Shown one piece after another: positions 1 to 7,891 of a stretch of DNA of 64,000 nucleotides. Under the pieces are notes generated by a model, which was not told the origin of the DNA, searched no databases, and saw only the letters and a program-made list of their open reading frames with translations. Position numbers and translations under genes: made by a program. The stretch lies in the NCBI RefSeq assembly GCF_900104965.1, contig NZ_LT629757.1, positions 620,001 to 684,000 of the forward strand. The letters are read 5' to 3'. The stretch comes from Nocardioides scoriae (GTDB taxonomy: Bacteria; Actinomycetota; Actinomycetes; Propionibacteriales; Nocardioidaceae). Position 1 is the stretch's first letter; the number at the start of each line of letters is the position of its first letter.

Positions 1-758
1 GACGCCCACCAGGTCCGGGGACGCAGCAGCAGCACGGCGAGCAGCACGAGGAAGAGCCACATCAGGCCGGTGGTGTGGGTGACCAGGACCGTGACCGAGC
101 CGAGGGTGAGCCACCCCCACGTCGGCGGCCCGTCGCGCTGGACCAGGCTCAGGCCGGCGGCCCAGACGAGGACGGCGCCCGCGTAGCCGACCGCGTTGGG
201 GGCCGCGACAGCTCCGCTCTGCACCAGGACCGGGGTGCAGGCGACAGCCAGGGCGAGCAGGGGCCAGCCCGTGCGCGACCAGCCGGCGGTGACCGCGGCG
301 GCGGTCCCGAGCAGCAGGCTGGTGAGCACCGCGGTGGCCAGGCGCATCACCACCAGGGCCGCGACCCCGTCGAACGGTCGGGCCACGGTGCCCACCACGG
401 CGTAGAACACGGGGTCGTAGGACTCCGCGGCCGAGGCCACCAGTGCCCGGCCGTCGGCCGTCAAGCCGGCGGAGCGGCAGTTGTCGGGGCGGGTGTAGAG
501 GTACGACGAGCACACCGGCCCGGCCGCCGCGACCAGCTCCGGCGCGACCGGGACCAGACCGCCCCGCCCGCTGCGCGCCTCGGAGACCGCGCGCAGCTCG
601 CCGTGGGCCACCGCGTCGGCCTTGTAGGCGTGGTCGAACTCGTCGGCACCGCGGAAGGCGGGCAGCGCCAGCACCCAGGCGAGCTCGAGCAGCAGGGACC
701 CGACGAACACCGCCAGGAAGACCCGGTGGGGGAGCCTCGCGTCCCGGGGTGGCCTCAC
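1..758 (-). CDS. DUF2142-type polytopic membrane protein, 3' end beyond window
   Basis: The frame opens with GTG at 758 and runs off the left edge without a stop, so about 252 N-terminal residues are visible. The protein starts with a basic tail and a membrane segment (about residues 13-33). An acidic/His motif ADEFDHAYK follows at about 38-46, then a long loop and several further hydrophobic segments. This order matches DUF2142 membrane proteins, which occur in cell-wall polysaccharide loci and resemble GT-C glycosyltransferases or polymerases. The GTG overlaps the stop of the DUF2304 gene (GTGA), so it is the third gene of a coupled operon. A role in glycan assembly is inferred from family and neighbours; the catalytic activity is unknown. 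Confidence 0.75.
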   Translation of the reverse strand, partial: MRPPRDARLPHRVFLAVFVGSLLLELAWVLALPAFRGADEFDHAYKADAVAHGELRAVSEARSGRGGLVPVAPELVAAAGPVCSSYLYTRPDNCRSAGLTADGRALVASAAESYDPVFYAVVGTVARPFDGVAALVVMRLATAVLTSLLLGTAAAVTAGWSRTGWPLLALAVACTPVLVQSGAVAAPNAVGYAGAVLVWAAGLSLVQRDGPPTWGWLTLGSVTVLVTHTTGLMWLFLVLLAVLLLRPRTWWA

Positions 759-1108
759 GCCGCCGGCCCCGGGAGGGCGGCCCCGGGCTCGTCCGCCGTG
801 GCCAGCGCGAGGGCACGTGCGAGCTCGACGTTCTGCCGCTCCAGGTGGTGCAGCCGCTGGGAGGTGGCGACCGCGTAGTAGAGGAAGACGAAGACCGCGA
901 CGTACAGGACGAGGTCGGTGCCCCGTCCGACGCCAACCAGGTTGGCCACCAGCGTCGTCGACTGGGGCCACAGGATCGCGACGATGCCGGCCACGACCCC
1001 GGCCAGCCCGGCCAGGCGGCGCAGCAGGAGCTTCTGCCCGGGCACGGACTCGCGGAGCAGGAGGACGGCGACCCCGACGGCGGCGAGCACCAGCAGGGCC
1101 TTGATCAT
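755..1108 (-). CDS. DUF2304 small membrane protein
   Basis: 117 residues. Three hydrophobic segments (about 2-18, 31-47 and 66-83) are followed by a short charged helix containing QRLHHLERQNVELA, then a soft Ala/Pro tail. This is the DUF2304 pattern, a family usually found directly after a polyprenyl-phosphate GT2 transferase. ATG at 1108 overlaps the GT2 stop (ATGA), and its own stop overlaps the next GTG, so the three minus-strand genes are translationally coupled. It is probably a partner or membrane anchor for the glycosyltransferase. This is inferred from context; no catalytic residues are evident. Confidence 0.8.
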   Translation of the reverse strand: MIKALLVLAAVGVAVLLLRESVPGQKLLLRRLAGLAGVVAGIVAILWPQSTTLVANLVGVGRGTDLVLYVAVFVFLYYAVATSQRLHHLERQNVELARALALATADEPGAALPGPAA

Positions 1109-1806
1109 CACCTGACCGTCCTCAGCCGGCGGAGCGCGAGGTCGAACAGGATGTTGACCGAGTTGCTGTTGCGCTGGCCCTTGGCGCGTGAGTAGTCGGT
1201 GTAGAGCACCGTCGTGGGCATCTCGGCCCAGCGGAGCCCGGCAGGGAGGATCGCGTCGGTGAGCTCGCTGGCGTACGCCATGCGGGGGAGCTGCAGCCGG
1301 ATCGAGGTGAGCGCCTGCCGGCTCAGCACCCGCAGCCCGTTGTGCGCGTCGGTGACCGGCAGGCCGGAGGTCCACCGGGTGAACACCACCCCGGCGCGCA
1401 GGACGGCCTCGCGCGACCGCGGCATGGCCTCGGTGGTGCCGGCGAACCGCGAGGCGAGGACCACGTCGAGGCGCTCGTCCCGGGCGCGCTCGACCATCCG
1501 GGCCGCGTCGGAAACGAGGTGCTGCCCGTCGGCGTCGAAGGTCACGGCGAAGGCGGCCGAGGTGCGCCTGACCACGTAGTCGAAGCCGGTCTGCAGTGCC
1601 GCCCCCTGCCCCAGGTTGACCGGGTGGGTGACGACGGTGGCCCCGGCGGCCCGCGCCAGTCGGCCGGACCCGTCTCGCGAGCCGTCGTCGACGCAGACGA
1701 CGTGGGCGAAGAAGCGACGCAGGTCCGTGACGGTGCGCTCGATGGTGCTGCACTCGTCGAACACGGGCACCACGACGCACACGTCCGGGTTCGGGTCGAG
1801 GGTCAT
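1108..1806 (-). CDS. Family 2 glycosyltransferase, polyprenyl-phosphate sugar synthase type
   Basis: 232 residues from ATG 1806, which has a good ribosome binding site (AGGAG, 8 nt upstream); a longer frame upstream lacks one. The GT-A fold signature starts at VCVVVPVFDE and includes DDGSRDGSG and the metal-binding DADGQH. The length and absence of C-terminal membrane segments match soluble DPM1-like enzymes that transfer a sugar from a nucleotide donor to polyprenyl phosphate. The product would feed a GT-C transferase such as the DUF2142 protein encoded downstream. It is first in a three-gene coupled operon and divergent from the GT4 gene at 1925. The sugar identity cannot be read. Confidence 0.88.
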   Translation of the reverse strand: MTLDPNPDVCVVVPVFDECSTIERTVTDLRRFFAHVVCVDDGSRDGSGRLARAAGATVVTHPVNLGQGAALQTGFDYVVRRTSAAFAVTFDADGQHLVSDAARMVERARDERLDVVLASRFAGTTEAMPRSREAVLRAGVVFTRWTSGLPVTDAHNGLRVLSRQALTSIRLQLPRMAYASELTDAILPAGLRWAEMPTTVLYTDYSRAKGQRNSNSVNILFDLALRRLRTVR

Positions 1807-1846
1807 CAGGTCTCCTGCGGCGGGGGATGGCTCCACGGTAGGCAGA

Positions 1847-1867
1847 TTTCGGATAGATCGGACGAAA
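1847..1867. promoter_or_regulatory. Inverted repeat between divergent glycosyltransferase genes
   Basis: The 118-bp divergent gap holds an unusually AT-rich stretch containing TTTCG (1847-1851) and CGAAA (1863-1867), separated by 11 bp. The outward flanks also match (A before, T after). This is a plausible operator or promoter element serving both directions. No cognate regulator is evident nearby. Confidence 0.35.
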
Positions 1868-1912
1868 ATCGCGAACCCGGTCCAAGTGATCCCCTCAGAC
1901 CGCAAGCGCCAC

Positions 1913-1918
1913 TACGCT
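1913..1918 (+). promoter_or_regulatory. -10 box (TACGCT) placed for a leaderless transcript of the GT4 gene
   Basis: TACGCT fits TANNNT and ends 6 nt before the GTG at 1925, so transcription would start at or next to the start codon. No ribosome binding site precedes this GTG, which fits. The -35 region is not recognisable. The same arrangement recurs at other genes in this window. Confidence 0.45.
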
Positions 1919-1924
1919 GCGGCG

Positions 1925-3025
1925 GTGACGTCGCTGCGGGTCGGGGTGCCGGCGTGGACCTTCGTCGCGGGTGGGATGGGTGGCACCGAGACCTACGCCG
2001 CGCAGCTGCTGGCCGCGCTGTCGCGCCGCTCCGACGTCGAGGTCACGACCTTCGTCAATCCCTCGGCCCGGGACGTGCTGCCGTCGTCGCGGGAGCTCCT
2101 CGAGATCTCCCTGCCCTCCGGCGGGTCGACGCGCGACCGGCTGGCCCTGGCCGCGCGCGGCCTGCTCCCCCCGACCGGGACGCGGGAGGCACTGCGCGGG
2201 TGCGACGTCCTGCACTACCCGTTCAGCGTGCCGGTCCCGCGGGTCCGGCGGCGTCCGTGGGTGGTCACGCTCCACGACGTGCAGCACCTCGACCTGCCGC
2301 GCCTGTTCGGACGGGGCGAGCGGACCTACCGCCGCCTCGCCTACGACCTGCCCGCCCGTCGGGCCACGGCCGTCGTGACGGTCAGCGAGTTCTGCCGCGA
2401 GCGCATCGTGGAGCGCCTGGGGGTCGACCCCGCCCGGGTCCACGTCGTCCCGCATGGAGTCGTGCTTCCTCCTCGTGAGCCCGGGCCGCCTCCGCGGCGC
2501 GAACCTCTGGTCCTCTATCCGGCCCGGGCGTGGCCCCACAAGAACCACGCCCGGTTGCTCCAGGCGTTCGCCCTGGCGCGACGCACCCGCTCCGACCTGC
2601 GCCTGGTCCTCACGGGAGGTGGCGGCGAGGCGCTCGGACCCCTGCCCGCAGGGGTGGAGCACCGCGGCGTGGTGCCCGCCTCCGAGCTCGCCGAGCTGTA
2701 CCGGCTCGCCGGGGTCCTCGTCTTCCCCAGCCAGTACGAGGGGTTCGGCCTCCCGGTGCTCGAGGCCCTGGCGCACGGCTGCCCCGTCGCCGCGTCCGAC
2801 CTGCCGGCACTGCGCGAGGTCGGCGGTGACCTCGTGGAGTGGTTCGACCCGGACGACCCGGCCGACATCGCCCGGGCGCTGTTGGAGGCCCTCGCCCGTG
2901 GCGAGGGGGACGGCGAGGGGGCGGTGGCGACGCAGGCCCGGGTCGCGCAGGCGGCCGCCTTCAGCTGGCACCGCAGCGCCGAGCAGCACGTCGACGTCTA
3001 CCGCAGCGCGTGCACCAGTGGGTGA
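1925..3025 (+). CDS. Family 4 glycosyltransferase (GT-B fold)
   Basis: 366 residues. The N-terminal Rossmann half begins VGVPAWTFVAGGMGGTETYA. The C-terminal half carries the retaining-transferase signature YEGFGLPVLEALAHGCPVAASD with the two conserved Glu residues (E-x7-E). These enzymes transfer sugars from NDP-sugars in exopolysaccharide, lipopolysaccharide-like or glycolipid synthesis in the cytoplasm. GTG 1925 was chosen because homologous proteins start just before the VGVPAW strand and because a -10 box sits 6 nt upstream. An upstream in-frame GTG at 1886 is less likely. Its stop overlaps the GTG of the flippase gene, so the two probably act in one pathway. Confidence 0.88.
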   Translation: MTSLRVGVPAWTFVAGGMGGTETYAAQLLAALSRRSDVEVTTFVNPSARDVLPSSRELLEISLPSGGSTRDRLALAARGLLPPTGTREALRGCDVLHYPFSVPVPRVRRRPWVVTLHDVQHLDLPRLFGRGERTYRRLAYDLPARRATAVVTVSEFCRERIVERLGVDPARVHVVPHGVVLPPREPGPPPRREPLVLYPARAWPHKNHARLLQAFALARRTRSDLRLVLTGGGGEALGPLPAGVEHRGVVPASELAELYRLAGVLVFPSQYEGFGLPVLEALAHGCPVAASDLPALREVGGDLVEWFDPDDPADIARALLEALARGEGDGEGAVATQARVAQAAAFSWHRSAEQHVDVYRSACTSG

Positions 3026-4298
3026 GCGTCGCGGCGCCATGGCCGGCGTGGCCGGAGCGTCGGTCGCCAGCGCCGCGGTCACCTGGTTCGGCCTGCTCCT
3101 GGCGGCACGCCTGCTCGGGCCCTCGGGCTACGGCGAGTTCATGGCCGTGTGGAGCGTGCTCTTCGCCGCGACGGGGACGCTCGCCGGGCTCCAGCAGGAG
3201 GTGACCAGGAGGGTGGCGACCACGGGCCAGCGGGGTGGGAGCATCCCGGTCGGCGGGCCGGGTGGAGCCTCGTCCCACGGCTCGGCGCACGTCTGGTCCG
3301 GGAGCGTGCTGGCCGGACTGCTGGGCGCCGCGCTCCTGGTGGCCGCGTCTCCCTGGTGGGGGCCGCGCGTCTGGGGAGCCGGATGGGCGGGACTGCTGCC
3401 GCTGCTGGCCCTGGGCTTCGTGGGCTACGCCTGGGCGAACGGGGTGACCGGCTCGCTGGCGGGCCGGGGCGCGTGGAGCTGGTACGCCGCCACGATCCTG
3501 GTCGAGGGACTCCTGCGGTCGGTCGTGGTGGTGGGGGCGCTGCTGCTGACCGGCTCGCGGATCGGTTGGCAGGTGGCGATCCTCTCGGGCCTGCTCGGCT
3601 GGGTCGTGCTCGCGGCCGCCTCCGAGCAGGTCAGGTCGACCCGGCTTCTCGTGTTGGGGGAGCGGCGGCGCTTCCTCGCGGACTCGGCCCGGGCGGTGCT
3701 GGCCGCGGGCTGCAGCGGGGTGACGATCGCCGGCTTCCCCGCCCTGCTGCTGGCGACCCGGCAGGGGGAGTCGGCAGCGGCGCTGGGCGTCGTGGTCGCG
3801 GTCGTGGTGAACGCACGCGCCCCTCTGCTGCTCCTCGGGTCGTTCCAGGGCCCGGTGATCCGGTGGCTGGCGGGTGGCTCCCGGCTGCGCGCCGCGCCCG
3901 TGGTCGCTGGGGTGGTCGGCACCGGGCTGGCCGTCCTGGTCGGCTGGATCGCCGGCCCCGGGCTGCTCCTCCTCGTCTTCGGCGGCGGCTTCGTCACCTC
4001 GGGTGCCTTCGTGGGCGGGGTCGTGCTCGGGGTGGCCCTGACGGCCGTGGTGACGCTGTCGGGGTGGTGGGCGCTGGTTCGCGGACGGCACTCGGTCCAC
4101 GTCGCCGGGTGGGCCGCGGTCGCCGTCGCCACCGTGGTCTGCCTCCTGCTCCCGCTGCCGCTCGGGCCGCGGGCGCTCGCCGCGCTGCTCGTCCCGCCAC
4201 TGGTCGGGGCCGCGATCCACCTGCTGGGGGCGCGTCCCGCGGCGGTCGGCTCACGGCGTCGCCGGGCCCAGCTCCCAGCCGGAGGCGGCCGTGGCTGA
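3018..4298 (+). CDS. Wzx-like polysaccharide flippase (MOP superfamily)
   Basis: 426 residues from GTG 3018, which overlaps the preceding gene by 8 nt; ATG 3039 is an alternative start. The protein is almost entirely hydrophobic with about 12 membrane segments. Its N-terminus, TWFGLLLAARLLGPSGYGEFMAVWSV, is typical of oligosaccharide translocases of the polysaccharide biosynthesis family, which flip lipid-linked oligosaccharides across the membrane. Coupling to the GT4 gene supports that role. The last 48 nt overlap the 3' end of the convergent FkbM gene. The substrate is unknown. Confidence 0.8.
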   Translation: MGERRGAMAGVAGASVASAAVTWFGLLLAARLLGPSGYGEFMAVWSVLFAATGTLAGLQQEVTRRVATTGQRGGSIPVGGPGGASSHGSAHVWSGSVLAGLLGAALLVAASPWWGPRVWGAGWAGLLPLLALGFVGYAWANGVTGSLAGRGAWSWYAATILVEGLLRSVVVVGALLLTGSRIGWQVAILSGLLGWVVLAAASEQVRSTRLLVLGERRRFLADSARAVLAAGCSGVTIAGFPALLLATRQGESAAALGVVVAVVVNARAPLLLLGSFQGPVIRWLAGGSRLRAAPVVAGVVGTGLAVLVGWIAGPGLLLLVFGGGFVTSGAFVGGVVLGVALTAVVTLSGWWALVRGRHSVHVAGWAAVAVATVVCLLLPLPLGPRALAALLVPPLVGAAIHLLGARPAAVGSRRRRAQLPAGGGRG

Positions 4299-5183
4299 GC
4301 GACGCGCCAGGCGCGGGGACACCAGCCACACGTCGAGGTAGGCAGTTTCACCCGGAACGCTCGGCTCCCCGAGCCAGGACGTCAGCCCCAGGAGCACGTC
4401 GCGGGCCCCGGGGGCCGGAGTGGTCACGAGCCGGCGTCCGAGGTTGTCGTGGACCAGCACGACGCGGTCGGTCGCGGCGATCGCGTCGGCGGTGCGCCGC
4501 AGCAGGTCCGGCCCCCCGAGGTCCAGGAACGGGTCCCACTCGAACCAGACCACGTCGCAGGTCGACAGCACGATGTCCCAGTCCTGCTCGAGCAGCGTGA
4601 GGTCCAGCCCGTCGGTGTCGCTCTTCCACACCACGACGTCGTGCCGGTCGGCGTCGGCGAGCAGCTCGGTCACCGTCAGGTCGAGCCCGGTCGGCATCGG
4701 TAGCGGGTCACCGTCGGTGGCGGGCACGAAGCCGCCCGTCGAGCTGTTGCCGCGGTACTGCAGCGGGCGCTGGTCACGGACGGAGAGGAACCGATCCACC
4801 ACCGTCACGCGGGACGCGACCTGGCGGGTGTTGTCCCGCAGGTAGGAGGTGAACTCGGCGTCGCCCTCGACCGCCACGACGTGCAGCTGCGGCACCGCGT
4901 CGAGGGCCAGCAGGGTCGTGTCGCCCACGTTGGCGCCGACGTCGACGAGCAACGGGGTCCTGGACCCGGACAGGAGCTGCTGCAGCAGGGAGGCGGCGTA
5001 GCGGTCGTACGTCGGGAACAGGTCCTGGAACCAGGGCAGTCGGTGGGCCGGGGGGAGCGTCACGGCGTAGCGGCCGATGCGGTAGCGCTGCGGCCGGTCC
5101 AGCCACGTCCGCGCCCGCATCGCGGCAGCGTGGCCGACGCTGCGGGCGTAGAAGCCGAGCGGTCCGGCGGCCGGTCGAGGCAC
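4251..5183 (-). CDS. FkbM-family SAM-dependent methyltransferase
   Basis: 310 residues. The SAM-binding motif LLVDVGANVGDTTLLA lies near the middle of the N-terminal half, followed by VVAVEGD (motif II), as in FkbM methyltransferases. Members O-methylate sugars or other hydroxyls; here glycan modification is likely, given the glycosyltransferase and flippase genes next door. GTG 5183 lies 5 nt after the stop of the Lrp/AsnC-domain gene and lacks a clear ribosome binding site, so translation may depend on coupling. Its 3' end overlaps the flippase gene tail-to-tail by 48 nt. Confidence 0.82.
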   Translation of the reverse strand: MPRPAAGPLGFYARSVGHAAAMRARTWLDRPQRYRIGRYAVTLPPAHRLPWFQDLFPTYDRYAASLLQQLLSGSRTPLLVDVGANVGDTTLLALDAVPQLHVVAVEGDAEFTSYLRDNTRQVASRVTVVDRFLSVRDQRPLQYRGNSSTGGFVPATDGDPLPMPTGLDLTVTELLADADRHDVVVWKSDTDGLDLTLLEQDWDIVLSTCDVVWFEWDPFLDLGGPDLLRRTADAIAATDRVVLVHDNLGRRLVTTPAPGARDVLLGLTSWLGEPSVPGETAYLDVWLVSPRLARRSATAASGWELGPATP

Positions 5184-5188
5184 GTCGC

Positions 5189-5467
5189 TCAGTCGAGCCC
5201 GAGGGAGAAGGCCGCCTCGAGGTCGTGCTTGGAGTAGGTGCGGAACGCGATGTGGGTCTCGGTCTCCTGCACGCCCGGGATCTTGTTGAGCGAGTCGGCG
5301 ACCACCCCCGCCACGTCGTCGTGGTGGGCCACGCGGACCAGCGTGATCAGGTCGATCTGGCCGGTGACGCTGTAGACCTCGCTCACGCCGTCGAGGGCGG
5401 CGATGGCCTGGGCGACCTCGGGGATGCGGGCGACGTCGGCCTTGACAAACACGATGGCGGTGATCAT
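5189..5467 (-). CDS. Stand-alone Lrp/AsnC ligand-binding (RAM) domain protein
   Basis: 92 residues, beginning MITAIVFVKADVARIPEVAQ and containing the VYSVTGQIDLITLVRV strand typical of the alpha-beta RAM domain of Lrp/AsnC regulators. There is no helix-turn-helix, so it cannot bind DNA alone. Such single-domain proteins oligomerise and bind amino acids, sometimes partnering full-length Lrp proteins. It precedes the FkbM gene with a 5-nt gap, but a functional link is not obvious. ATG 5467 has a TACCTT box 6 nt upstream and no ribosome binding site, suggesting a leaderless transcript. Confidence 0.88.
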   Translation of the reverse strand: MITAIVFVKADVARIPEVAQAIAALDGVSEVYSVTGQIDLITLVRVAHHDDVAGVVADSLNKIPGVQETETHIAFRTYSKHDLEAAFSLGLD

Positions 5468-5473
5468 GGGGTC

Positions 5474-5479
5474 AAGGTA
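5474..5479 (-). promoter_or_regulatory. -10 box (TACCTT), leaderless arrangement
   Basis: On the minus strand TACCTT ends 6 nt before ATG 5467 of the AsnC-domain gene. This would place the transcription start at the start codon. The -35 region is weak. Confidence 0.4.
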
Positions 5480-5507
5480 CCGCCACGGGCGGTCGCTCCC
5501 CGGGCGC

Positions 5508-7265
5508 TCAGCGCACCGGTTGGTGGGTCGTCGCGAGGTTGCGGCGCTCGTCGAAGGGGACCAGGTCGCGGCGCGACGCCTCGACCGCGTCGTGCACCTG
5601 CAGGTGGCGGCCGGCGCCCCGGGCCGGGCTGGTCCAGTCGCCCTCGACGTGCACGAGCCGGACCCCCGGCTGCTCCAGCCAGCGCAGGATCTGCTCGGTC
5701 TCCTCGGCGGTGGCCGCGGGGGCGGGTCCGGGGCCGGGCACGACGGTCTCGGCGCTGGCGCGCAGCTGGGTCACCCAGTCGCCCGCGTGCGCCTCGACCG
5801 GGATCACGCCGGCGGCCGCGAGCCGGCCGTGGCGCACCACGTGCACCGCCCAGCGTCGGTCGTCCTCGCGGCGCGCGGCCACCACCTCGGGGCACCGGGT
5901 GAGCGAGCCCAGCCGCTGGGTCCGCGAGGCGCTCCGCACGAAGGCCGCCAACCGGTCGCGGTGGGAGCCCGCCTCCTCGAAGCGCTCGTCGCCCGCCAGC
6001 CGCTGCATCCGGGCGGTGAGGGCCTCGACGACCGCGTCGGCGTCCGCGACCAGGGCGGTGCGCACCCGGGCGACGAGGTCGGCGTAGGTGTCGAGGTCGA
6101 CGCTGCCGTCGCAGGGCGACAGGCAGCGGCCCATCTCGGCCAGCACGCAGGGTGCGCGGCTGGGCAGCAGCGGGAGCCGCCCGGTGCACTGCCGCAGGGG
6201 GAAGCTCTCGTGCAGGGCGTCCACGCAGCGCTCGGCGGTGCGGCGCGACCCGAACGGGCCGAGGTAGTCGGCGCCGTCGTCGGCGACCTTGCGGACCAGG
6301 GAGAGCCGCGGCCACGGCTCGACCGTCAGCTTGAGCCAGTGCACCTTGTCGGGCCGCCGGCTGCGCCGGTTGTACTTCGGGGTGTGGGCGGCGATCAGCC
6401 GCAGCTCGCGGACGCGCGCCTCGAGCGGGGTCGCGCACACGACGTGGGACACCGAGGTCGCGATCCGCACCATCTCGCCCATGCGGGCGCGGTTCTCGGA
6501 GGCGGTGAAGTAGGTCCGGACCCGGGTGCGCAGGTCGCGCGAGGTGCCGACGTAGAGCACCCGCTCCTGCTCGTCGCGGAACAGGTAGACGCCGGGGGCG
6601 TGGGGCAGGTGCTCGGCCAGGTGGCGCTTGCGGCGCACCGCCGGGCTCACCTTGGAGCTGAAGGTCGACAGCTCCTCCAGGGTGTGCACGCCCAGGCCGC
6701 CGAGGCGCTCCATCAGTCCGTGCAGCACGTCGACCGTCGCGCGGGCGTCGGAGAGCGCGCGGTGGTCGGGCGTGGTGGTCGACCCGAAGGCCACCGCGAG
6801 GGAGGAGAGCTTGCAGTTGGGGGCGTCGTCGCGGGTGATCACGCGTCGCGCGAGCCTGGCCGTGTCGACGACCTCGAAGGCCGGCCAGGGGCGCTGCTGC
6901 TGCGCGGCGAAGTGCTGGAGGAAGCCGACGTCGAACGGGGCGTTGTGGGCCACCAGCACGCAGCCCCGGGCGAACTCCAGGAAGGCCGGGAGCACGGTCT
7001 CGATCGACGGCGCCGTGGCCACCATCGAGTCGGAGATGCCGGTGAGCACGGCGATGAACGGGGGGATCGCGGCGTGCGGGTTGACCAGGGTCTGGAACTC
7101 GCCCAGGACCTCGCCGCCCCGGACCTTGACCGCGCCGACCTCGGTGATCATCGAGCCGCCGGCGGCCGAGCCGCCGGTGGTCTCGAGGTCGACCACGCAG
7201 AAGGTGAGGTCGCGCAGGGGACGCCCCAGCTCGTCGAAGCTCATCTGCGCGTCCCACCTGCTCAT
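5508..7265 (-). CDS. DEDDh exonuclease fused to UvrC-like GIY-YIG endonuclease
   Basis: 585 residues. The N-terminal half is a DnaQ-type 3'-5' exonuclease: Exo I FCVVDLETTGG (D26, E28), Exo II HNAPFD (D112) and Exo III HRALSDARATVD (H168, D173). From about 222 a GIY-YIG domain follows (GVY 225-227, YVG 238-240), then the UvrC-like middle region with cysteines around CVLAEMGRCLSPCDG. This architecture is known in actinobacteria as a DEDD exonuclease domain protein and resembles Cho/UvrC incision nucleases. It probably acts in DNA repair. ATG 7265 was chosen because TAGCGT lies 7 nt upstream (leaderless); ATG 7244 is an alternative. Confidence 0.88.
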   Translation of the reverse strand: MSRWDAQMSFDELGRPLRDLTFCVVDLETTGGSAAGGSMITEVGAVKVRGGEVLGEFQTLVNPHAAIPPFIAVLTGISDSMVATAPSIETVLPAFLEFARGCVLVAHNAPFDVGFLQHFAAQQQRPWPAFEVVDTARLARRVITRDDAPNCKLSSLAVAFGSTTTPDHRALSDARATVDVLHGLMERLGGLGVHTLEELSTFSSKVSPAVRRKRHLAEHLPHAPGVYLFRDEQERVLYVGTSRDLRTRVRTYFTASENRARMGEMVRIATSVSHVVCATPLEARVRELRLIAAHTPKYNRRSRRPDKVHWLKLTVEPWPRLSLVRKVADDGADYLGPFGSRRTAERCVDALHESFPLRQCTGRLPLLPSRAPCVLAEMGRCLSPCDGSVDLDTYADLVARVRTALVADADAVVEALTARMQRLAGDERFEEAGSHRDRLAAFVRSASRTQRLGSLTRCPEVVAARREDDRRWAVHVVRHGRLAAAGVIPVEAHAGDWVTQLRASAETVVPGPGPAPAATAEETEQILRWLEQPGVRLVHVEGDWTSPARGAGRHLQVHDAVEASRRDLVPFDERRNLATTHQPVR

Positions 7266-7272
7266 GGGCCGA

Positions 7273-7278
7273 ACGCTA
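7273..7278 (-). promoter_or_regulatory. -10 box (TAGCGT), leaderless arrangement
   Basis: On the minus strand TAGCGT is followed by exactly 7 nt and then ATG 7265. It helps fix the start of the exonuclease/GIY-YIG gene. No convincing -35 element is seen. Confidence 0.45.
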
Positions 7279-7389
7279 GGTGTCGGCACCGACAAGGTGG
7301 CGCAGGAGGTCGGCGCGGCGGGGCTGTCGGTGGGCGGTGCTGGAGTACGCCGTGACCGAACTTCCCCCGCTCGGCCCGAGGAGATCACG

Positions 7390-7596
7390 ATGAGCGTCCG
7401 CATCGACTGCGACACCTGCCTGGTGCGCGGACTGTCCTGCCACGACTGCGTGGTGACCGTGCTGCTGGGCCCGCCCCCGGAGCTGGGATTCGACGCCGAG
7501 GAGGAGCACGCCCTGGAGGTGCTGGCCTCCTCCGGGCTGGTGCCCCCGCTGCGCATGGTGACCCCCGTGGAGGGCCCGGTCGTCGAGTCGGCGTGA
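7390..7596 (+). CDS. Small four-cysteine protein, probable zinc binder
   Basis: 68 residues from ATG 7390. The start of the protein contains CDTCLVRGLSCHDC, that is CxxC-x6-CxxC, a compact arrangement expected to hold one zinc ion. The rest is acidic, with a predicted helix (EEEHALEVLASSGLV). I do not recognise a named family. Similar short CxxC proteins occur near the exonuclease/GIY-YIG gene in related actinomycetes as far as I recall, but this is not verified. It is divergent from that nuclease gene and lies upstream of the c-di-AMP leader. A role in nucleic-acid binding or as an adaptor is only a guess. Confidence 0.65.
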   Translation: MSVRIDCDTCLVRGLSCHDCVVTVLLGPPPELGFDAEEEHALEVLASSGLVPPLRMVTPVEGPVVESA

Positions 7597-7628
7597 GGTT
7601 TGCCACAGGCGGCGACGGCCATCCGGAG

Positions 7629-7658
7629 TTGGATCCTCCGCGGCATCTCGCCTAGGGT
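7629..7658 (+). promoter_or_regulatory. Candidate promoter for the c-di-AMP leader RNA
   Basis: TTGGAT (7629-7634) and TAGGGT (7653-7658) are separated by 18 bp, close to a vegetative sigma-70-like promoter. Transcription would begin near 7665, just before the first hairpin of the leader at 7670. Confidence 0.45.
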
Positions 7659-7669
7659 CACGCGCTATT

Positions 7670-7868
7670 GGCCTCCGCGCCAGGGCACCGACGGGGTGCC
7701 CACGGAGGCCGCGCTCAATCTGGTCCGCTCCTCGGGGAGTCGTCAGGACCGGAGCCGGGGACCCAAGTACGTGGGGTGAATCCGGGAAGCGGCGTCGCCG
7801 ACCGTGACGCCAGGACCTGGTAGGGCTTTCTTTGGGCCCGAATCCGTCAGCTCACCTGGTAGGCGTTC
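7670..7868 (+). promoter_or_regulatory. Cyclic di-AMP riboswitch (ydaO/yuaA type) upstream of NlpC/P60 gene
   Basis: The leader opens with a long hairpin (GGCCTCCG 7670-7677 with CGGAGGCC 7703-7710). It then contains the conserved blocks of the ydaO class: CGCTCAATCT (7712-7721), GAGCCGGGGACCCAAG, GGGGTGAATCC, and near the 3' end GAATCCGTCAGCTCACC followed by TGGTAGGCG. These match, by recall, actinobacterial leaders of resuscitation and cell-wall hydrolase genes, which bind c-di-AMP and turn expression off. The downstream gene is an NlpC/P60 wall hydrolase, as expected. Boundaries are approximate. A covariance search with the Rfam ydaO-yuaA model would settle it. Confidence 0.88.
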
Positions 7869-7891
7869 GACAAAGAGGAGACCGACCGCTC

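Noticed and set aside
1108-1905. Longer N-terminus of the GT2 gene from 1905.
   Set aside because: The extra 33 residues are not part of the fold, and ATG 1806 has the ribosome binding site.
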